Made by a program: the position numbers and the translations under genes. A stretch of DNA of 64,000 nt from an uncultured Sutterella sp. GTDB lineage: Bacteria > Pseudomonadota > Gammaproteobacteria > Burkholderiales > Burkholderiaceae_F. This document shows, in pieces, positions 53,005 to 63,830 of this stretch (positions are counted from its first letter, which is position 1; each line of letters opens with the position of its first letter). Below the pieces are notes generated by a model. That model did no database searches and was not told where the DNA came from. It was given only the letters and a program-made list of their open reading frames with translations. The stretch is from contig UPZS01000001.1 in the NCBI GenBank assembly GCA_900538905.1, positions 127,691-191,690 of the forward strand, in the 5' to 3' direction.

Positions 53005-54291
53005 ATGCTGATTTCGACGCTTTATCGAGGATTGACATACTGCGCATTGCCGCTGGCAAAGTGCTATCTCCGAAAGAGGGCCCGCAAGCAGCCCGACTAC
53101 CTCAAGCACTGGGACGAACGCTTCGGCTGGTGTCATTACCCGGCTCCCTCAATGCCCCGACTGTGGTTGCATGCGGTGAGCGTAGGCGAGACAGTAGCGG
53201 CGCGCACAATAATTGACGCATTTCTTACGGAAAATCCGCAAGCCGAGATTCTTTTGACCTGTATGACACCGACGGGGCGAGACACCGGGGCAAAAATTGC
53301 CGAACGCTACCCTGGTCGCGTAGTGCAGTGCTATTTACCGTATGACAATCCGCGCCTAATGGCGAAGTTTTTCGAAGAGACGAAGCCGGTAATGGGCGTT
53401 GTGATGGAAACGGAAGTCTGGCCCAACATGATGCAGGAGGCTGCAAAGCGCCGCATCCCCGTGGTTCTCGCCAACGCGCGCGAATCGGAAAAAAGCGCGG
53501 GGCAGGCAAGATTGGTGGCTTCGCTGATGGGACCTGCTTTTGCTTCTTTTGCTGCGGTGCTCGCGCAAAGTCAGGAAGATGCCGAGAGGCTCAAAGCACT
53601 AGGCGCCCGTAACATCCACGTTTGCGGATCGGTGAAGTTTGACATTCGTCCGAATCCCAAACAGGTCGAGCTGGCTGCGAAAGTCAAGGGCACGTTCAAA
53701 AAGAAGGTCATTTTGCTTGCAAGTACGCGTGAAGGCGAAGAGGCGATGTTTTCTCCGCATATTGCCGAGCATCTCGAAGAGGCTGTTTTTTTGGTTGTGC
53801 CGCGCCATCCGCAGCGCTTCGACGAAGTGGCCGAGATCTTCAAGCGCTCAGGTTGTCGTGTGATTCGCAAAAGCGAAGATCCCGAATTTTCCGGTCTCTC
53901 AGAAGGACCTGCGGTGCTTCTGGGCGACACGATGGGCGAGATGAGTTTTTATTGTGCTTTGTCGGACGTGTGCATCATGGGCGGTAGCTTCGGACAGTTT
54001 GGCTGCCAGAACTTGATTGAGCCTGCGGCTTCCGGCTCGCCCGTGCTGGTGGGTTCCAGCACATTTAACTTTGCCAAGGCCGTGGCCGATGCACTCGCCG
54101 AAGGCGGTGCCGTGCACGCCGCGCATCCGCGTGATGCCGTGGAGACTGCGCTTTCCTGGTTCGTTGACGGAACGTTGGCCGAACGCAGTCGCCGTGCGTT
54201 GGAATTTGCCTCGCTTTACACGGGTGCGACGCAGCGTCAGATGCGGTTTGTGAGAGAAATATGGGCGCAAGAAACATCAAAAATGTCCTGA
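53005..54291 (+). CDS. waaA: Kdo transferase (3-deoxy-D-manno-octulosonic acid transferase)
   Basis: Product of 428 residues, GT30. A short N-terminal membrane segment is followed by LWLHAVSVGETVAARTII and VVMETEVWPNMMQEAAKRRIP, the family signatures. GASFGQFGCQNLIEPAASG-like MGGSFGQFGCQN binds CMP-Kdo. It attaches Kdo residues to lipid IVA. Its end overlaps thiD by 31 bases. Confidence 0.94.
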   Translation: MLISTLYRGLTYCALPLAKCYLRKRARKQPDYLKHWDERFGWCHYPAPSMPRLWLHAVSVGETVAARTIIDAFLTENPQAEILLTCMTPTGRDTGAKIAERYPGRVVQCYLPYDNPRLMAKFFEETKPVMGVVMETEVWPNMMQEAAKRRIPVVLANARESEKSAGQARLVASLMGPAFASFAAVLAQSQEDAERLKALGARNIHVCGSVKFDIRPNPKQVELAAKVKGTFKKKVILLASTREGEEAMFSPHIAEHLEEAVFLVVPRHPQRFDEVAEIFKRSGCRVIRKSEDPEFSGLSEGPAVLLGDTMGEMSFYCALSDVCIMGGSFGQFGCQNLIEPAASGSPVLVGSSTFNFAKAVADALAEGGAVHAAHPRDAVETALSWFVDGTLAERSRRALEFASLYTGATQRQMRFVREIWAQETSKMS

Positions 54292-55085
54292 CAATTGCCG
54301 GTGTTGACCCTTCCGGCGGCGCGGGCGTTCTGGCCGATGTCAAAGTGATGTCGGCGTTGGGGACGTTTGCGACCGGTGTCATTGCCGCTTTAACGGCGCA
54401 AAACACGAGGGCAGTGACGGGTGTGATGCCTGTTCCTGCGGCGTTTGTGAAGGAGCAGATTGATACGCTTTTTGCCGATGTGCGTATTGATGCCGTCAAG
54501 ATTGGCATGCTCGGCGCTCAGGACGTGATGGCTGCCGTGGCTCAGGCTTTGCGAGCGCATCAGGCTCCAAAGGTTGTGCTTGATACGGTAATGGTTGCCA
54601 AAAGCGGCGATCGGCTGATGCCCGATGATGCCGTTGCCTTTTTCAAGGAAGAGCTGTTGCCGTTGGCCGACGTGATTACGCCCAATCTGCCGGAAGCTTC
54701 CGTACTGCTCGGTCGCGAAGTTCGTGCTACCGCAAACATGCATGAAGCTGCACGGGAACTTTGGGATATGTGCGGCGGAAAAACCGCTGTCTATCTCAAA
54801 GGCGGACATAGTGTTGAAGAGACGCTTCGCGATGTTTTCTATGACGGCAAGGCGTTCATTGATCTGGACGGTCCTCGTGTACACACGAAAAATACGCATG
54901 GCACAGGATGCTCACTTTCGTCGGCCATTGCCGCGCTCTGGGCGCGCACCGACGATCTGCCGCAGGCGGTTCGTTTGGCTCGGCGCTACATTGAAGAAGC
55001 CATCAACGCTTCCGACGATCTGACGGTGGGGAGCGGTCACGGACCGATTCATCATTTCGTTCGCTTCGAGTCGCTTTATTCCTGA
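54261..55085 (+). CDS. thiD: hydroxymethylpyrimidine/phosphomethylpyrimidine kinase
   Basis: Product of 274 residues, ribokinase-like. IAGVDPSGGAGVLADVKVMSAL opens the family, PVMVAKSG-like DTVMVAKSGDRL follows, and NTHGTGCSLSSAIAA carries the catalytic cysteine/GTGC loop. It phosphorylates HMP twice for thiamine synthesis. ATG 54261 lies inside waaA, and the overlap of 31 bases suggests coupling. No TPP riboswitch is seen, as expected for an internal gene. Confidence 0.93.
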   Translation: MGARNIKNVLTIAGVDPSGGAGVLADVKVMSALGTFATGVIAALTAQNTRAVTGVMPVPAAFVKEQIDTLFADVRIDAVKIGMLGAQDVMAAVAQALRAHQAPKVVLDTVMVAKSGDRLMPDDAVAFFKEELLPLADVITPNLPEASVLLGREVRATANMHEAARELWDMCGGKTAVYLKGGHSVEETLRDVFYDGKAFIDLDGPRVHTKNTHGTGCSLSSAIAALWARTDDLPQAVRLARRYIEEAINASDDLTVGSGHGPIHHFVRFESLYS

Positions 55086-55217
55086 GAAAAAACCGTAAAA
55101 AGACAGAGCAATTGCGGACTGAGGCCGAAATCCCTGCGGTAAAATCCAAAACTCGGACAAAAATTTCCGAGAGGCGGCGTGCGTGCCGGCCTAATGATCA
55201 GGAATGGAGACGGAGAT

Positions 55218-56471
55218 ATGCAGAAACTCAGAATTGTCGGCGGTCGTCGCCTTGTCGGACAAGTAAAGGCATCGGGCGCCAAAAACGCTGCGTTGCCAAT
55301 CATTGCCGCAGCGCTCTTAACGGCCGACGATGTGGTGCTGCACAATGTTCCGGAACTTGCTGACGTGCGTACGATGGCTAAACTCCTCGAAGGCATGGGC
55401 GTTGCGTTTGAGGATCTTGGCAACGGCACGGTTCGAATGAATGCGGGCAATATCACTTCTACCCAGGCTCCGTATGAACTTGTCAAAACCATGCGGGCCT
55501 CAGTGCTTGTTCTCGGCCCGCTTACGACGCGTTTCGGCAATGCACGCGTGTCGTTGCCGGGCGGTTGTTCAATCGGTGCACGTCCCGTGGATCAGCATAT
55601 CAAGGCGCTCAAGATGATGGGCGCAGAAATCGAAATTGATCACGGTTACATGCAGGCTAGCGCAGGCCGTTTGAAGGGATGCCGCATCGTGCCTGATATG
55701 GTGACGGTGACCGGCACCGAAAACATCATGATGGCGGCGGTCCTTGCCGAAGGAACAACGATTATTGAAAACGCGGCGCGAGAGCCCGAAGTGATTGATT
55801 TGGCCGAATGCCTCAATAAGATGGGCGCCAAGGTGACGGGAGCGGGTACGCCGCAAATCGTGATTGAAGGTGTCGAGAAGCTTCACGGGTGCGAGCATTC
55901 TGTCATTGCCGATCGTATCGAAACGGGGACATTTTTGTGCGCGGCGCTTGCTACCGGCGGCGATGTGATGGTGACCGATACTGTGCCTTGGGCAATGGAG
56001 GCCGTGATCGGCAAATTGCGCGAGGCGGGCGGTGAAGTTGAAGTCGGCGAGGATTGGATTCGCGCTAAGATTTCGGGGCGTCCCAAGGCGGTGGACGTGC
56101 GCACCATTCCGCACCCGGGCTTTCCGACCGACATGCAGGCGCAGTTCATGGCGCTTGACGCCGTTGCACAAGGCACGGGTCGAATTGTGGAAACTATTTT
56201 TGAAAACCGCTTCATGCACGTGCCGGAACTGCAGCGCATGGGAGCGGACATTCACGTCGACGGCCACACGGCAGTTGTGCAGGGGGTCGAAAGACTGGAC
56301 GCAGCGACTGTGATGGCCACCGATTTGCGTGCTTCGGCATGTCTTGTTATTGCGGCGCTGGCAGCTCAGGGAGAGTCTGTCATCGAACGCATCTACCATC
56401 TGGATCGTGGTTACGAACACATTGAAGCCAAGCTTTCTGCGTTGGGAGCGCAGATCGAAAGGCTAAACTAG
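55218..56471 (+). CDS. murA: UDP-N-acetylglucosamine 1-carboxyvinyltransferase
   Basis: Product of 417 residues. [16 protein letters not shown] binds UDP-GlcNAc; [19 protein letters not shown] has the active, fosfomycin-reactive cysteine (Cys117). It catalyses the first committed step of peptidoglycan synthesis. Start ATG 55218 (MQKLRIVGG) is preferred over in-frame upstream codons, with GGAGACGGAG before it. It heads murA-hisGDBHAFI, a beta-proteobacterial linkage. Confidence 0.96.
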   Translation: MQKLRIVGGRRLVGQVKASGAKNAALPIIAAALLTADDVVLHNVPELADVRTMAKLLEGMGVAFEDLGNGTVRMNAGNITSTQAPYELVKTMRASVLVLGPLTTRFGNARVSLPGGCSIGARPVDQHIKALKMMGAEIEIDHGYMQASAGRLKGCRIVPDMVTVTGTENIMMAAVLAEGTTIIENAAREPEVIDLAECLNKMGAKVTGAGTPQIVIEGVEKLHGCEHSVIADRIETGTFLCAALATGGDVMVTDTVPWAMEAVIGKLREAGGEVEVGEDWIRAKISGRPKAVDVRTIPHPGFPTDMQAQFMALDAVAQGTGRIVETIFENRFMHVPELQRMGADIHVDGHTAVVQGVERLDAATVMATDLRASACLVIAALAAQGESVIERIYHLDRGYEHIEAKLSALGAQIERLN

Positions 56472-56506
56472 ATCCATTATCAAAATAAAAAAACAAAGGC
56501 GCAGAA

Positions 56507-57160
56507 ATGATTACGCTTGCTCTATCAAAAGGACGAATCTTTGAGGAGGTGTTGCCGTTTCTGGCCGCCGCCGGTATTCGTCCGCTGGAAAATCCGGAAG
56601 ACTCCCGCAAGCTCATGATCGGAACAAATCGGGAGGATCTCCGCATCGTGGTGCTTCGCGCAACCGACGTGCCGACTTATGTGCAGTACGGCGCTGCAGA
56701 CCTTGGCGTTGCCGGCTGGGATTCGCTCTATGAACACGGCGGCAACGGCCTGTACGTGCCTGTGGATTTGGGTATTGCCCGTTGCCGAATGAGCGTGGCA
56801 GCTCCTCGCGGCTTTGACTGGGACACCAATGTGCGCCGCGGTAGCCGCATTCGCGTGGCGACGAAATACATCAAGTGGTCGCGTGACTATTTTGCCCGTG
56901 AAGGCGTACACGTTGACCTCATCAAGCTTTATGGCTCTATGGAACTCGCGCCGATTGCCGGACTGGCTGACGCCATTGTTGACCTAGTGAGTACGGGAGC
57001 GACGCTCAAAGCCAACAATATGGTGGAAATCAAGACGATTGCGCCGATTTCGTCGCGCCTCATTGTCAATCAGGCTGCCATGAAGCTCAAGCGCGAAGAA
57101 CTGATGCCGATCATGGATGCCATGCGCTCAGTGGTCGAAGAGCGCCGTTGGAAAGAGTAA
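56507..57160 (+). CDS. hisG: ATP phosphoribosyltransferase, short form
   Basis: Product of 217 residues, lacking the C-terminal regulatory domain, so it is the HisG-S type that needs HisZ (not in this window). [29 protein letters not shown] and [19 protein letters not shown] are canonical. It catalyses the first step of histidine synthesis. Confidence 0.96.
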   Translation: MITLALSKGRIFEEVLPFLAAAGIRPLENPEDSRKLMIGTNREDLRIVVLRATDVPTYVQYGAADLGVAGWDSLYEHGGNGLYVPVDLGIARCRMSVAAPRGFDWDTNVRRGSRIRVATKYIKWSRDYFAREGVHVDLIKLYGSMELAPIAGLADAIVDLVSTGATLKANNMVEIKTIAPISSRLIVNQAAMKLKREELMPIMDAMRSVVEERRWKE

Positions 57161-57187
57161 GAACGCAAGATTTATAGGGAGAAAAGA

Positions 57188-58492
57188 ATGCAGATCCGTC
57201 GTTTGTCGTCTGCCGAGGCAGACTTTCAAAAGAAATTCAGTGAATTGGTGGCGGTGGACGCCAGTGTTGATCCGGAGATCACGCGTCGAGCCGAAGCGAT
57301 TGTCGATGATGTGCGCGAGCGCGGCGACGCGGCTGTGCTCGAATACACGGCTCGCTTTGACCGACTGCCCGCAGAAAAGCTCTCCGATTTGGTGATTACC
57401 GCTGAAGAAATGCGTCAGGCGCTGGAAACGTTGCCTGAAGAACAGCGCACGGCACTTGAAGAAGCCGCCCGCCGCATCCGTGTGTTCCACGAAAATGAGC
57501 TCGAAAAGAGCTTCTCGGTTTGTGACGAATACGGCAACAAGTTGGGTCAGCGAGTCACGCCTGTCGACTCTGTCGGTCTCTATGTACCGGGCGGCTTGGC
57601 AGCATACCCGAGCTCTGTTTTGATGAACGCAATGCCCGCATTGGTTGCCGGCGTCAAGCGTATCGAAATGGTGGTGCCCACTCCCGGCGGACAGAAGAAT
57701 CAATTGGTTCTGGCCGCTGCAAGTCTGGCCGGCGTTTCCCGCGCGTTTACGATCGGCGGCGCACAGGCCGTGGCTGCGCTAGCCTACGGCACCGAAACGA
57801 TCGAACCTGTCGACAAGATCGTGGGCCCCGGCAACGCCTATGTGGCGGCCGCCAAGCGAAAGGTATTCGGCCGCGTGGGCATCGATATGATCGCCGGTCC
57901 TTCTGAAATTCTCGTCATTTGCGACGGCAAGACCGATCCGGACTGGATCGCAATGGATCTCTTCAGCCAGGCCGAGCACGACGTACTCGCGCAGGCGGTG
58001 CTTTTGACTCCTGACGCGGCTTTTGCCGATGCGGTTGAAGCGTCGATGGATCGGCAGATCGAAGCAATGCCGCGCAAGGACATTATCCGTCAGTCGCTTG
58101 CCAATCGCGGCGCCATCATTGTGACGCGCGATTTGGAAGAAGCCTGCCGCATTGCCGATACGATTGCTCCCGAACACTTGGAAATGAGCACGGACGATCC
58201 TGAGAAGTGGGCCGAATTGATTCACCATGCCGGTGCTATCTTCCTCGGCCGTTATTCTTCCGAGGCGCTTGGTGACTATTGTGCCGGTCCCAACCACGTA
58301 CTGCCCACGAGCCGCACGGCTCGCTTCTCGTCGCCGCTGGGTGTCTACGACTTCCAGAAGCGCACGAGCATGATTTACGTGCAGCAGCAGGGTGTGACGC
58401 CTCTGGCGCGCATTGCCGAGTGTCTTGGAAAGGGCGAATCGCTTTATGCGCACGCCGCCAGCGCTCACTATCGCATTCAGGACGAACAGTAA
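57188..58492 (+). CDS. hisD: histidinol dehydrogenase
   Basis: Product of 434 residues. [36 protein letters not shown] and the metal site in [12 protein letters not shown], plus the catalytic Glu/His region in IAPEHLEM, are all present. It oxidises histidinol to histidine in two steps. Only 78 bases separate it from hisB; hisC, usually between them, is absent. Confidence 0.96.
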   Translation: MQIRRLSSAEADFQKKFSELVAVDASVDPEITRRAEAIVDDVRERGDAAVLEYTARFDRLPAEKLSDLVITAEEMRQALETLPEEQRTALEEAARRIRVFHENELEKSFSVCDEYGNKLGQRVTPVDSVGLYVPGGLAAYPSSVLMNAMPALVAGVKRIEMVVPTPGGQKNQLVLAAASLAGVSRAFTIGGAQAVAALAYGTETIEPVDKIVGPGNAYVAAAKRKVFGRVGIDMIAGPSEILVICDGKTDPDWIAMDLFSQAEHDVLAQAVLLTPDAAFADAVEASMDRQIEAMPRKDIIRQSLANRGAIIVTRDLEEACRIADTIAPEHLEMSTDDPEKWAELIHHAGAIFLGRYSSEALGDYCAGPNHVLPTSRTARFSSPLGVYDFQKRTSMIYVQQQGVTPLARIAECLGKGESLYAHAASAHYRIQDEQ

Positions 58493-58570
58493 TCGGCGGA
58501 TTCAGTGCGGGCGCGCCGCAGAGCTGCGCCCGTAGCGGATTCGATCAACGATGTTAGGGAGTAGCCGTTG

Positions 58571-59158
58571 ATGCGCACTGCAGCCATTTCGCGCAAAACG
58601 AAAGAAACGCAAATTAAGGTGTGTCTGAACTTGGATGGCACCGGCCGTTGTGCTGTCCAGACGGGCATTGGTTTTTTCGATCATATGCTTGAGCAGATCG
58701 CTCGGCACGGATTGATGGATCTGGACATGAAGGTTGAAGGGGACCTCTATGTCGACGGTCATCACACGGTTGAAGATGCCGGCATTGTGCTCGGTCAGGC
58801 CCTCAAGGAAGCGCTCGGTAACAAGAAGGGCATCGTGCGATACGGTCAGGCCTGCATTCCGCTCGATGAATCTTTGTCGCGTGTTGTGCTTGATCTTTCC
58901 GGTCGTCCGGGACTGTATTTTGACTGTGACTTCACTGCTCCGATGATCGGTGCACTTGATTCGCAGCTTGTGCGCGAGTTCTTTCAGGCGGTTTCCAACC
59001 ACGCCGGCATGACGCTACATATCGACAATCTCAAGGGAGAAAACGCACATCATCAGGCTGAGTCGATCTTCAAGGCGTTTGCGCGTGCGCTTCGTGCTGC
59101 GGTGGCAACCGACGAGCGGGCCGCGGACGTGATCCCGAGCACGAAGGGCGCGTTATGA
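58571..59158 (+). CDS. hisB: imidazoleglycerol-phosphate dehydratase
   Basis: Product of 195 residues, single-function form. [17 protein letters not shown] and [17 protein letters not shown] bind the two manganese ions; [19 protein letters not shown] completes the site. ATG 58571 with AGGGAG upstream is chosen over the adjacent TTG. ATGA overlap with hisH. Confidence 0.95.
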   Translation: MRTAAISRKTKETQIKVCLNLDGTGRCAVQTGIGFFDHMLEQIARHGLMDLDMKVEGDLYVDGHHTVEDAGIVLGQALKEALGNKKGIVRYGQACIPLDESLSRVVLDLSGRPGLYFDCDFTAPMIGALDSQLVREFFQAVSNHAGMTLHIDNLKGENAHHQAESIFKAFARALRAAVATDERAADVIPSTKGAL

Positions 59159-59790
59159 AAATAGCCATTGTGGATTACGGCACGGGCAATCTGCGCAGTG
59201 TCGGCCAGGCGGTCAGGGCGGTGGCCGACGGCGCGGACGTGACAGTCACGAAAAGCGCTGCCGAGATTGATGCGGCAGATCGCGTGATTTTCCCGGGACA
59301 GGGAGCGATGGGAGACTGCATGCGCTGCCTGGGCGAATCGGGACTGAAGGAGGCCGTGTTGCGTGCTTTGGCCAATAAGCCCGTGTTGGCGGTTTGCATC
59401 GGCATGCAGATGCTCTTTGAGCGCAGCGACGAGAACGACTGCGCCGGGCTCGGTCTTATGGCGGGCAAAGTCATTCGTTTCCCGCAAGCAGCCTTGGTGC
59501 GTGCCAACGGCGAGCGGCTCAAGGTGCCTCAAATGGGATGGAACACTGTCACGCAGCGCATGACGCATCCTTTGTGGGACGGTATTGCCGATAAGAGTTG
59601 GTTTTATTTTGTACACAGCTACTTTGTAGCTCCGGAAGACGATTCACTTGCCGCCGGTACCTCAAGTTACGGGCTGCCATTCGTGTGCGCTGTTGCCAGA
59701 GACAATATTTTTGCCACCCAGTTCCACCCGGAAAAAAGCGCCGCAAGCGGTCTGAAGCTTTTTTCAAATTTCGTGCACTGGGACATTTGA
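59155..59790 (+). CDS. hisH: imidazole glycerol phosphate synthase glutaminase subunit
   Basis: Product of 211 residues. The class I amidotransferase nucleophile is Cys81 in [11 protein letters not shown], and the His-Glu pair is in TQFHPEKS. It supplies ammonia to HisF. It overlaps hisB by 4 bases. Confidence 0.95.
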   Translation: MKIAIVDYGTGNLRSVGQAVRAVADGADVTVTKSAAEIDAADRVIFPGQGAMGDCMRCLGESGLKEAVLRALANKPVLAVCIGMQMLFERSDENDCAGLGLMAGKVIRFPQAALVRANGERLKVPQMGWNTVTQRMTHPLWDGIADKSWFYFVHSYFVAPEDDSLAAGTSSYGLPFVCAVARDNIFATQFHPEKSAASGLKLFSNFVHWDI

Positions 59791-59872
59791 ACATTCATTT
59801 GCGCTTCGGCCGTTAGCCGGAGTGATTTTGGGCTTCTAGGAAAGCCGTTTTTCAAAACAATCGGGTTTCATC

Positions 59873-60610
59873 ATGCTTTTAATTCCTGCAATCGATCTGC
59901 AAAAAGGGCGTTGCGTACGTCTGCGTCAGGGCGATTTGGAAAACAACATTACGGTCTATAACGAAGACGCCGTTGATCAGGCTTGTCAGTGGGCAGATTT
60001 GGGTGCCGAGCGTATCCATATCGTGGATTTGGACGGTGCCAAGACGGGTAAGCCCGTAAATGCGCCGCTCATTCGTGAAATGATCGAAGAAATCGGAGAA
60101 GACGCCGAAATTGAAGTGGGCGGTGGCATCCGTACGCTCGATCAGATTGAAGCGTATCTCGATGCGGGTGTGCGTTATGCCGTCATCGGCACAGCCGCCG
60201 TGAAGACACCGGGTTTTCTGAAGGAAGCTTGTGCTGTTTTTACCGACAGCATCATTGTGGCTCTGGACGCCAAGGACGGCATCGTGGCCACCGACGGTTG
60301 GGTAAAGAGTACCGGGCATGATGTCATTGATTTGGCGCAACGTTTTGAATACTATGGCGTTTCGGCTTTCCTTTATACGGACATTGCTCGTGACGGCATG
60401 CTTTCTGGCGTGAATGTGGACGCGACGGCGGCACTTGCCCGCGCCGTGTCAGTCCCCGTGATCGCTTCGGGCGGTATGCATACGCTCGACGATGTGCGCG
60501 TGCTCCTGCAGGTGGAAAAAGACGGCGTCATGGGAGCTGTTCTCGGCCGCAGTCTTTACGAGGGCACCATTGATTTTGCCGAAGCCCAAAAGCTTGTCGG
60601 CGTCGAATGA
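59873..60610 (+). CDS. hisA: ProFAR isomerase
   Basis: Product of 245 residues, TIM barrel. The catalytic aspartates are in LLIPAIDLQKG (Asp8) and YTDIARDGML. VGGGIRTLDQIEAYL and IASGGMHTLDDV are phosphate loops. It converts ProFAR to PRFAR. It follows hisH by 82 bases. Confidence 0.95.
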   Translation: MLLIPAIDLQKGRCVRLRQGDLENNITVYNEDAVDQACQWADLGAERIHIVDLDGAKTGKPVNAPLIREMIEEIGEDAEIEVGGGIRTLDQIEAYLDAGVRYAVIGTAAVKTPGFLKEACAVFTDSIIVALDAKDGIVATDGWVKSTGHDVIDLAQRFEYYGVSAFLYTDIARDGMLSGVNVDATAALARAVSVPVIASGGMHTLDDVRVLLQVEKDGVMGAVLGRSLYEGTIDFAEAQKLVGVE

Positions 60611-60635
60611 TTGAAAGTGCACAAGGACGCGAACC

Positions 60636-61406
60636 ATGCTAGCCAAACGCATCATTCCGTGCTTGGACGTGACCGCAGGGCGCGTTGTCAAGGGTGTTAA
60701 TTTTGTCTCGCTACGCGACGCGGGCGATCCGGTGGAGATTGCTCGTCGCTACAACGAAGAGGGAGCAGACGAATTGACCTTTCTCGACATCACGGCTTCG
60801 AGTGATCAGCGCGACATCATATTGTCCGTGATCGAAGCCGTGGCCGGGCAAGTGTTTATTCCGCTTACCGTTGGCGGCGGCGTGCGCAAAGTTTCCGATA
60901 TCCGTCGCCTTTTGAATGCCGGCGCCGACAAGATTTCGATCAACACGGCCGGCGTCAATAATCCTGATTTGATCGGAGAGTCTGCCGCCCTGCACGGATC
61001 GCAGTGTATTGTGGTGGCCATTGACGCTCGGAGGCGCGACAGAGCTGACCCGAGCAAAGGTTGGGAGGTTTTCACGCACGGGGGAAGGACGGCGACCGGG
61101 CTCGATGCTGTTGAGTGGGCCAAGAAGGTGACGGCTCTCGGCGCCGGTGAGATTCTGCTCACGAGTATGGACTGCGACGGCACCAAACAAGGTTTTGATC
61201 TGGAACTCATCCGCACGGTCTCGGAAGCCGTATCGGTACCGGTGATTGCCTCGGGCGGTGTGGGTAATCTTGATCATCTGGTCGAAGGCGTCACGATCGG
61301 CAAGGCTGATGCGGTGCTTGCGGCCTCGATTTTTCACTTCGGCGAATATTCTGTGCGTCAAGCCAAGAAGTACATGGCCGAAAAGGGCATTACGGTGCGG
61401 TTGTGA
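60636..61406 (+). CDS. hisF: imidazole glycerol phosphate synthase cyclase subunit
   Basis: Product of 256 residues, TIM barrel. Asp11 in [18 protein letters not shown] and the second aspartate in VVAIDARRR are the catalytic pair. [23 protein letters not shown] is a canonical phosphate-binding region. It overlaps hisI by 4 bases (GTGA). Confidence 0.96.
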   Translation: MLAKRIIPCLDVTAGRVVKGVNFVSLRDAGDPVEIARRYNEEGADELTFLDITASSDQRDIILSVIEAVAGQVFIPLTVGGGVRKVSDIRRLLNAGADKISINTAGVNNPDLIGESAALHGSQCIVVAIDARRRDRADPSKGWEVFTHGGRTATGLDAVEWAKKVTALGAGEILLTSMDCDGTKQGFDLELIRTVSEAVSVPVIASGGVGNLDHLVEGVTIGKADAVLAASIFHFGEYSVRQAKKYMAEKGITVRL

Positions 61407-61798
61407 CAAAGAATTGGATCGACGAGGTGAAGTTCAACTCCAACGGGCTTGTTCCCGTGGTGACGCAGGATTTTGAAAGCGGGCGCGTGCTGATGCTTGC
61501 TTGGGCCAATGCCGAAGCGCTGCATGAAGCGCAGGTTACAGGGCGAGGGGTTTATTTCTCGCGTTCGCGCGGCAAGTTGTGGCGCAAGGGTGAGGAGTCG
61601 GGCAATGTGCAGAAGCTGCACGAAATACGACTCGATTGCGACGGCGACAGCGTGCTCTACATCGTTACGCAAGTGGGCGGTATGGCCTGCCATACCGGAC
61701 GAGAGAGCTGCTTTTATCGCAAACTTGAAAACAACGAATGGCGCATCACCGATCCGGTCATCGTTTCGCCGGATCGGCTATATGCCAATAAGCACTGA
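61403..61798 (+). CDS. hisI: phosphoribosyl-AMP cyclohydrolase
   Basis: Product of 131 residues starting at GTG 61403. [32 protein letters not shown] and the zinc site in [10 protein letters not shown] are diagnostic. It is monofunctional; its partner HisE is encoded at 20101-20472. It ends the his operon. Confidence 0.95.
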   Translation: MTKNWIDEVKFNSNGLVPVVTQDFESGRVLMLAWANAEALHEAQVTGRGVYFSRSRGKLWRKGEESGNVQKLHEIRLDCDGDSVLYIVTQVGGMACHTGRESCFYRKLENNEWRITDPVIVSPDRLYANKH

Positions 61799-61812
61799 AG
61801 ACAATGCGTCGG

Positions 61813-61836
61813 GCCGCCTTCGGGCGGCTTCTTGTT
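61813..61836. terminator. terminator between hisI and the cytochrome gene
   Basis: 6-bp GC stem GCCGCC / GGCGGC with a TTCG loop (61813-61828), then TTCTTGTT. It sits between convergent stops at 61798 and 61838, so it may act in both directions. Confidence 0.7.
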
Positions 61837-61837
61837 G

Positions 61838-62182
61838 TCAGGGTACTTTAAAGCCGAAAGTGTGGCACCGGTCGCAGAAGTTGACCGGCTCTTCGTGCAT
61901 GTAGTGGCAGTTCACGCAATCGAGCTGATCTTGGTAGTGAGGCGAAACGTGCGGATTGGTCGGTTTGACGTTTTTGGTCTTTTCAACCAAGGCCTTGATG
62001 TCATGACAGGTCTTGCAGTTGTCAATGGTCGGCAGCTGCGGGTTGGCCTTGTCGGGACCGTGGCAGATCTCACATTTCACGCCTTTGGCAACGTGCCGTT
62101 CGGCTCCGGTGGCCGCGTAGCCGCTCGTAGTGACGGCGCACAGCAGAACTGCGCTCAGAGCGACGAGTTTGGCAAAACGCAT
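61838..62182 (-). CDS. small tetraheme cytochrome c
   Basis: Product of 114 residues. A Sec signal (LVALSAVLLCAVTTSGYAA) precedes four CXXCH haem sites: CEICH, CKTCH, CVNCH and CDRCH. Two more histidines (HVSPH, HEE) can serve as distal ligands. It resembles the N-terminal haem domain of Shewanella flavocytochrome c, here a separate periplasmic protein. It is downstream of the flavoprotein gene with a 131-base gap and likely donates electrons to it. ATG 62182 is chosen because the signal peptide starts there. Confidence 0.9.
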   Translation of the reverse strand: MRFAKLVALSAVLLCAVTTSGYAATGAERHVAKGVKCEICHGPDKANPQLPTIDNCKTCHDIKALVEKTKNVKPTNPHVSPHYQDQLDCVNCHYMHEEPVNFCDRCHTFGFKVP

Positions 62183-62313
62183 AAGCAACGCCTTTGTTGA
62201 GGAAATCAGAACAAAACGCGGCGAAACGGTTTGAGTAAATCGTTTCGCCGCAATCAATCGGAAGTCACCTTGCGCTGCGGCGCGAGGCCGTCAGCGCAAC
62301 GGTTCGTCCAGAT

Positions 62314-63830
62314 TTAGGCCTTAGCGGCTTCCTGGCCGGCGATACGACCGTTGACCAGGCAGTCAAGGATGGCGCAGGAGCCCAGACGGACGGCACCGTG
62401 CACGCCGGAGGTTGCTTCGCCGGCGGCGAACAACCCCGGAATCGGCTTGCTTGTGGAGATGTCCATCACGCGGCACTGCATATCGGTCACCAGACCGCCC
62501 ATGCAGTGGTGAACCTTCGGGCTCATTTCGGCAGCGTACCAAGGACCGTCAACCAGCGGAACCTGTTCGGGGTTCATCATGCGGTTGAATTCCGGATCCT
62601 TGCGATCCTTCACGGCCTTGTTGAAGGTTTCGACCGTCTTGGCGAGCACATCAGCCGGCATCTTGTAGTCGGCGGCAATGTCGGCCAAGGTCTTGTACTG
62701 CTTCACAACGCCAGATTCGAGCAACTTCTTGAGCATGCCCGGACGAGCCACGTTGTAGGACTTCAGGTTGGCTTCCGTGCAGATGGCCACGGCGCGCAGA
62801 CCCTTGTTCTGTTCAACCATGATGGCGTCGGCACGAACCTTGCGGTTGGCGAGTTCGTCAACAAAGCGCTTGCCGGCCGTGTTGACCCAGAGACCGAATT
62901 CGGCAGCGCCGGACTGAGAGAACGTCCAGCCCAGACCCATGCCCTTTTCCTTCGGGCTGTTCCACGGCGTGCACTGGATCCAGTCGTTCTGAACCTGTGC
63001 GCAACCGATGCGGCTCGTTTCACGCCACAGCTCAGCCGTTGCGCCGGGCTGGTTCGTGGAATCAAGCTTGGCCACAAGCTTCGGGTCCTGCATCATGCGG
63101 TAGTCAACGTCACGCGAGAAGCTGCCGTAGCACAGCACCAGACCTTTCTTGACACCGATGGTCTTGACCTTGCCAGAGCCGGCCTTCGGGAAGTGATAGC
63201 CTTCACGAATCTGAATGCCGACCACGCGGCCGCTGTCGTCACGGAAAATGCGCTCGACATAGCAGCGCGGACGCACGGGTACGCCCATCTTCTTGAGCTT
63301 CTCAAGTTCCTTGCTAACGATGCCGGAGCCCGAACCGTTCTTCGTGAAAACGTAGCGCGGAACGCTGTGACCGCCTTCCTGCCCGATGACTTCGAGATTG
63401 TATTCAACGCCGAGTTCCTTGACTGTCCATTCGTAGTTGGACAGAGCACTCTTGGCGACAAGCTTCACCTTCTCGGGCTGGTTCATATAGAGACCGGCAG
63501 CGAGCATGTCGAAAGCGAGCAGTTCAGGAGAATCCTTGATGCCGTGCTTGAGCTGCTGCGGGCAACAGGTAGCCGTCAAAATGCCGCCGTTGATGATGGG
63601 GAGTTGCCACCTGCCGTAGGCATCTTTTCCAGAACGACCGTGTCGGCGCCTGCCTTCTTGGCTTCAATGGCAGCGGCAAGACCGGCAAAACCGGAACCGA
63701 TCACGACAACGTCATGCGATTCGTCCCATTTTGCGGGGACTTTGGTGGAAGCCTGAGCGGCCGTTCCAAACAAAGCGGTAACGCCTGCAGCGACGGAACC
63801 TTTGATCAGGGAACGGCGATTAAGATCCAA
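62314..63830 (-). pseudogene. Tat-exported fumarate reductase-like flavoprotein, broken by a frameshift
   Basis: The N-terminal frame from TTG 63830 encodes a twin-arginine signal ([10 protein letters not shown]) and the FAD fold [21 protein letters not shown]. It ends at 63576, right after GGNS. The rest (FAD and capping domains) continues in another frame from about 63588: [24 protein letters not shown] with the active histidines, and SGVHGAVRLGS with the catalytic arginine. A two-base excess (TCCCC where about TCC is expected) at 63588-63592 explains it. In the other frame a TTG start (63579) overlaps the first stop. It would reduce fumarate, urocanate or a related alkene using electrons from the tetraheme cytochrome. 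Could be assembly error. Confidence 0.82.

Noticed and set aside
62398-63756. A 452-residue open frame on the plus strand opposite the flavoprotein
   Set aside because: It mirrors the codon pattern of the flavoprotein, has no recognisable domain, and the minus-strand product matches a known family throughout.
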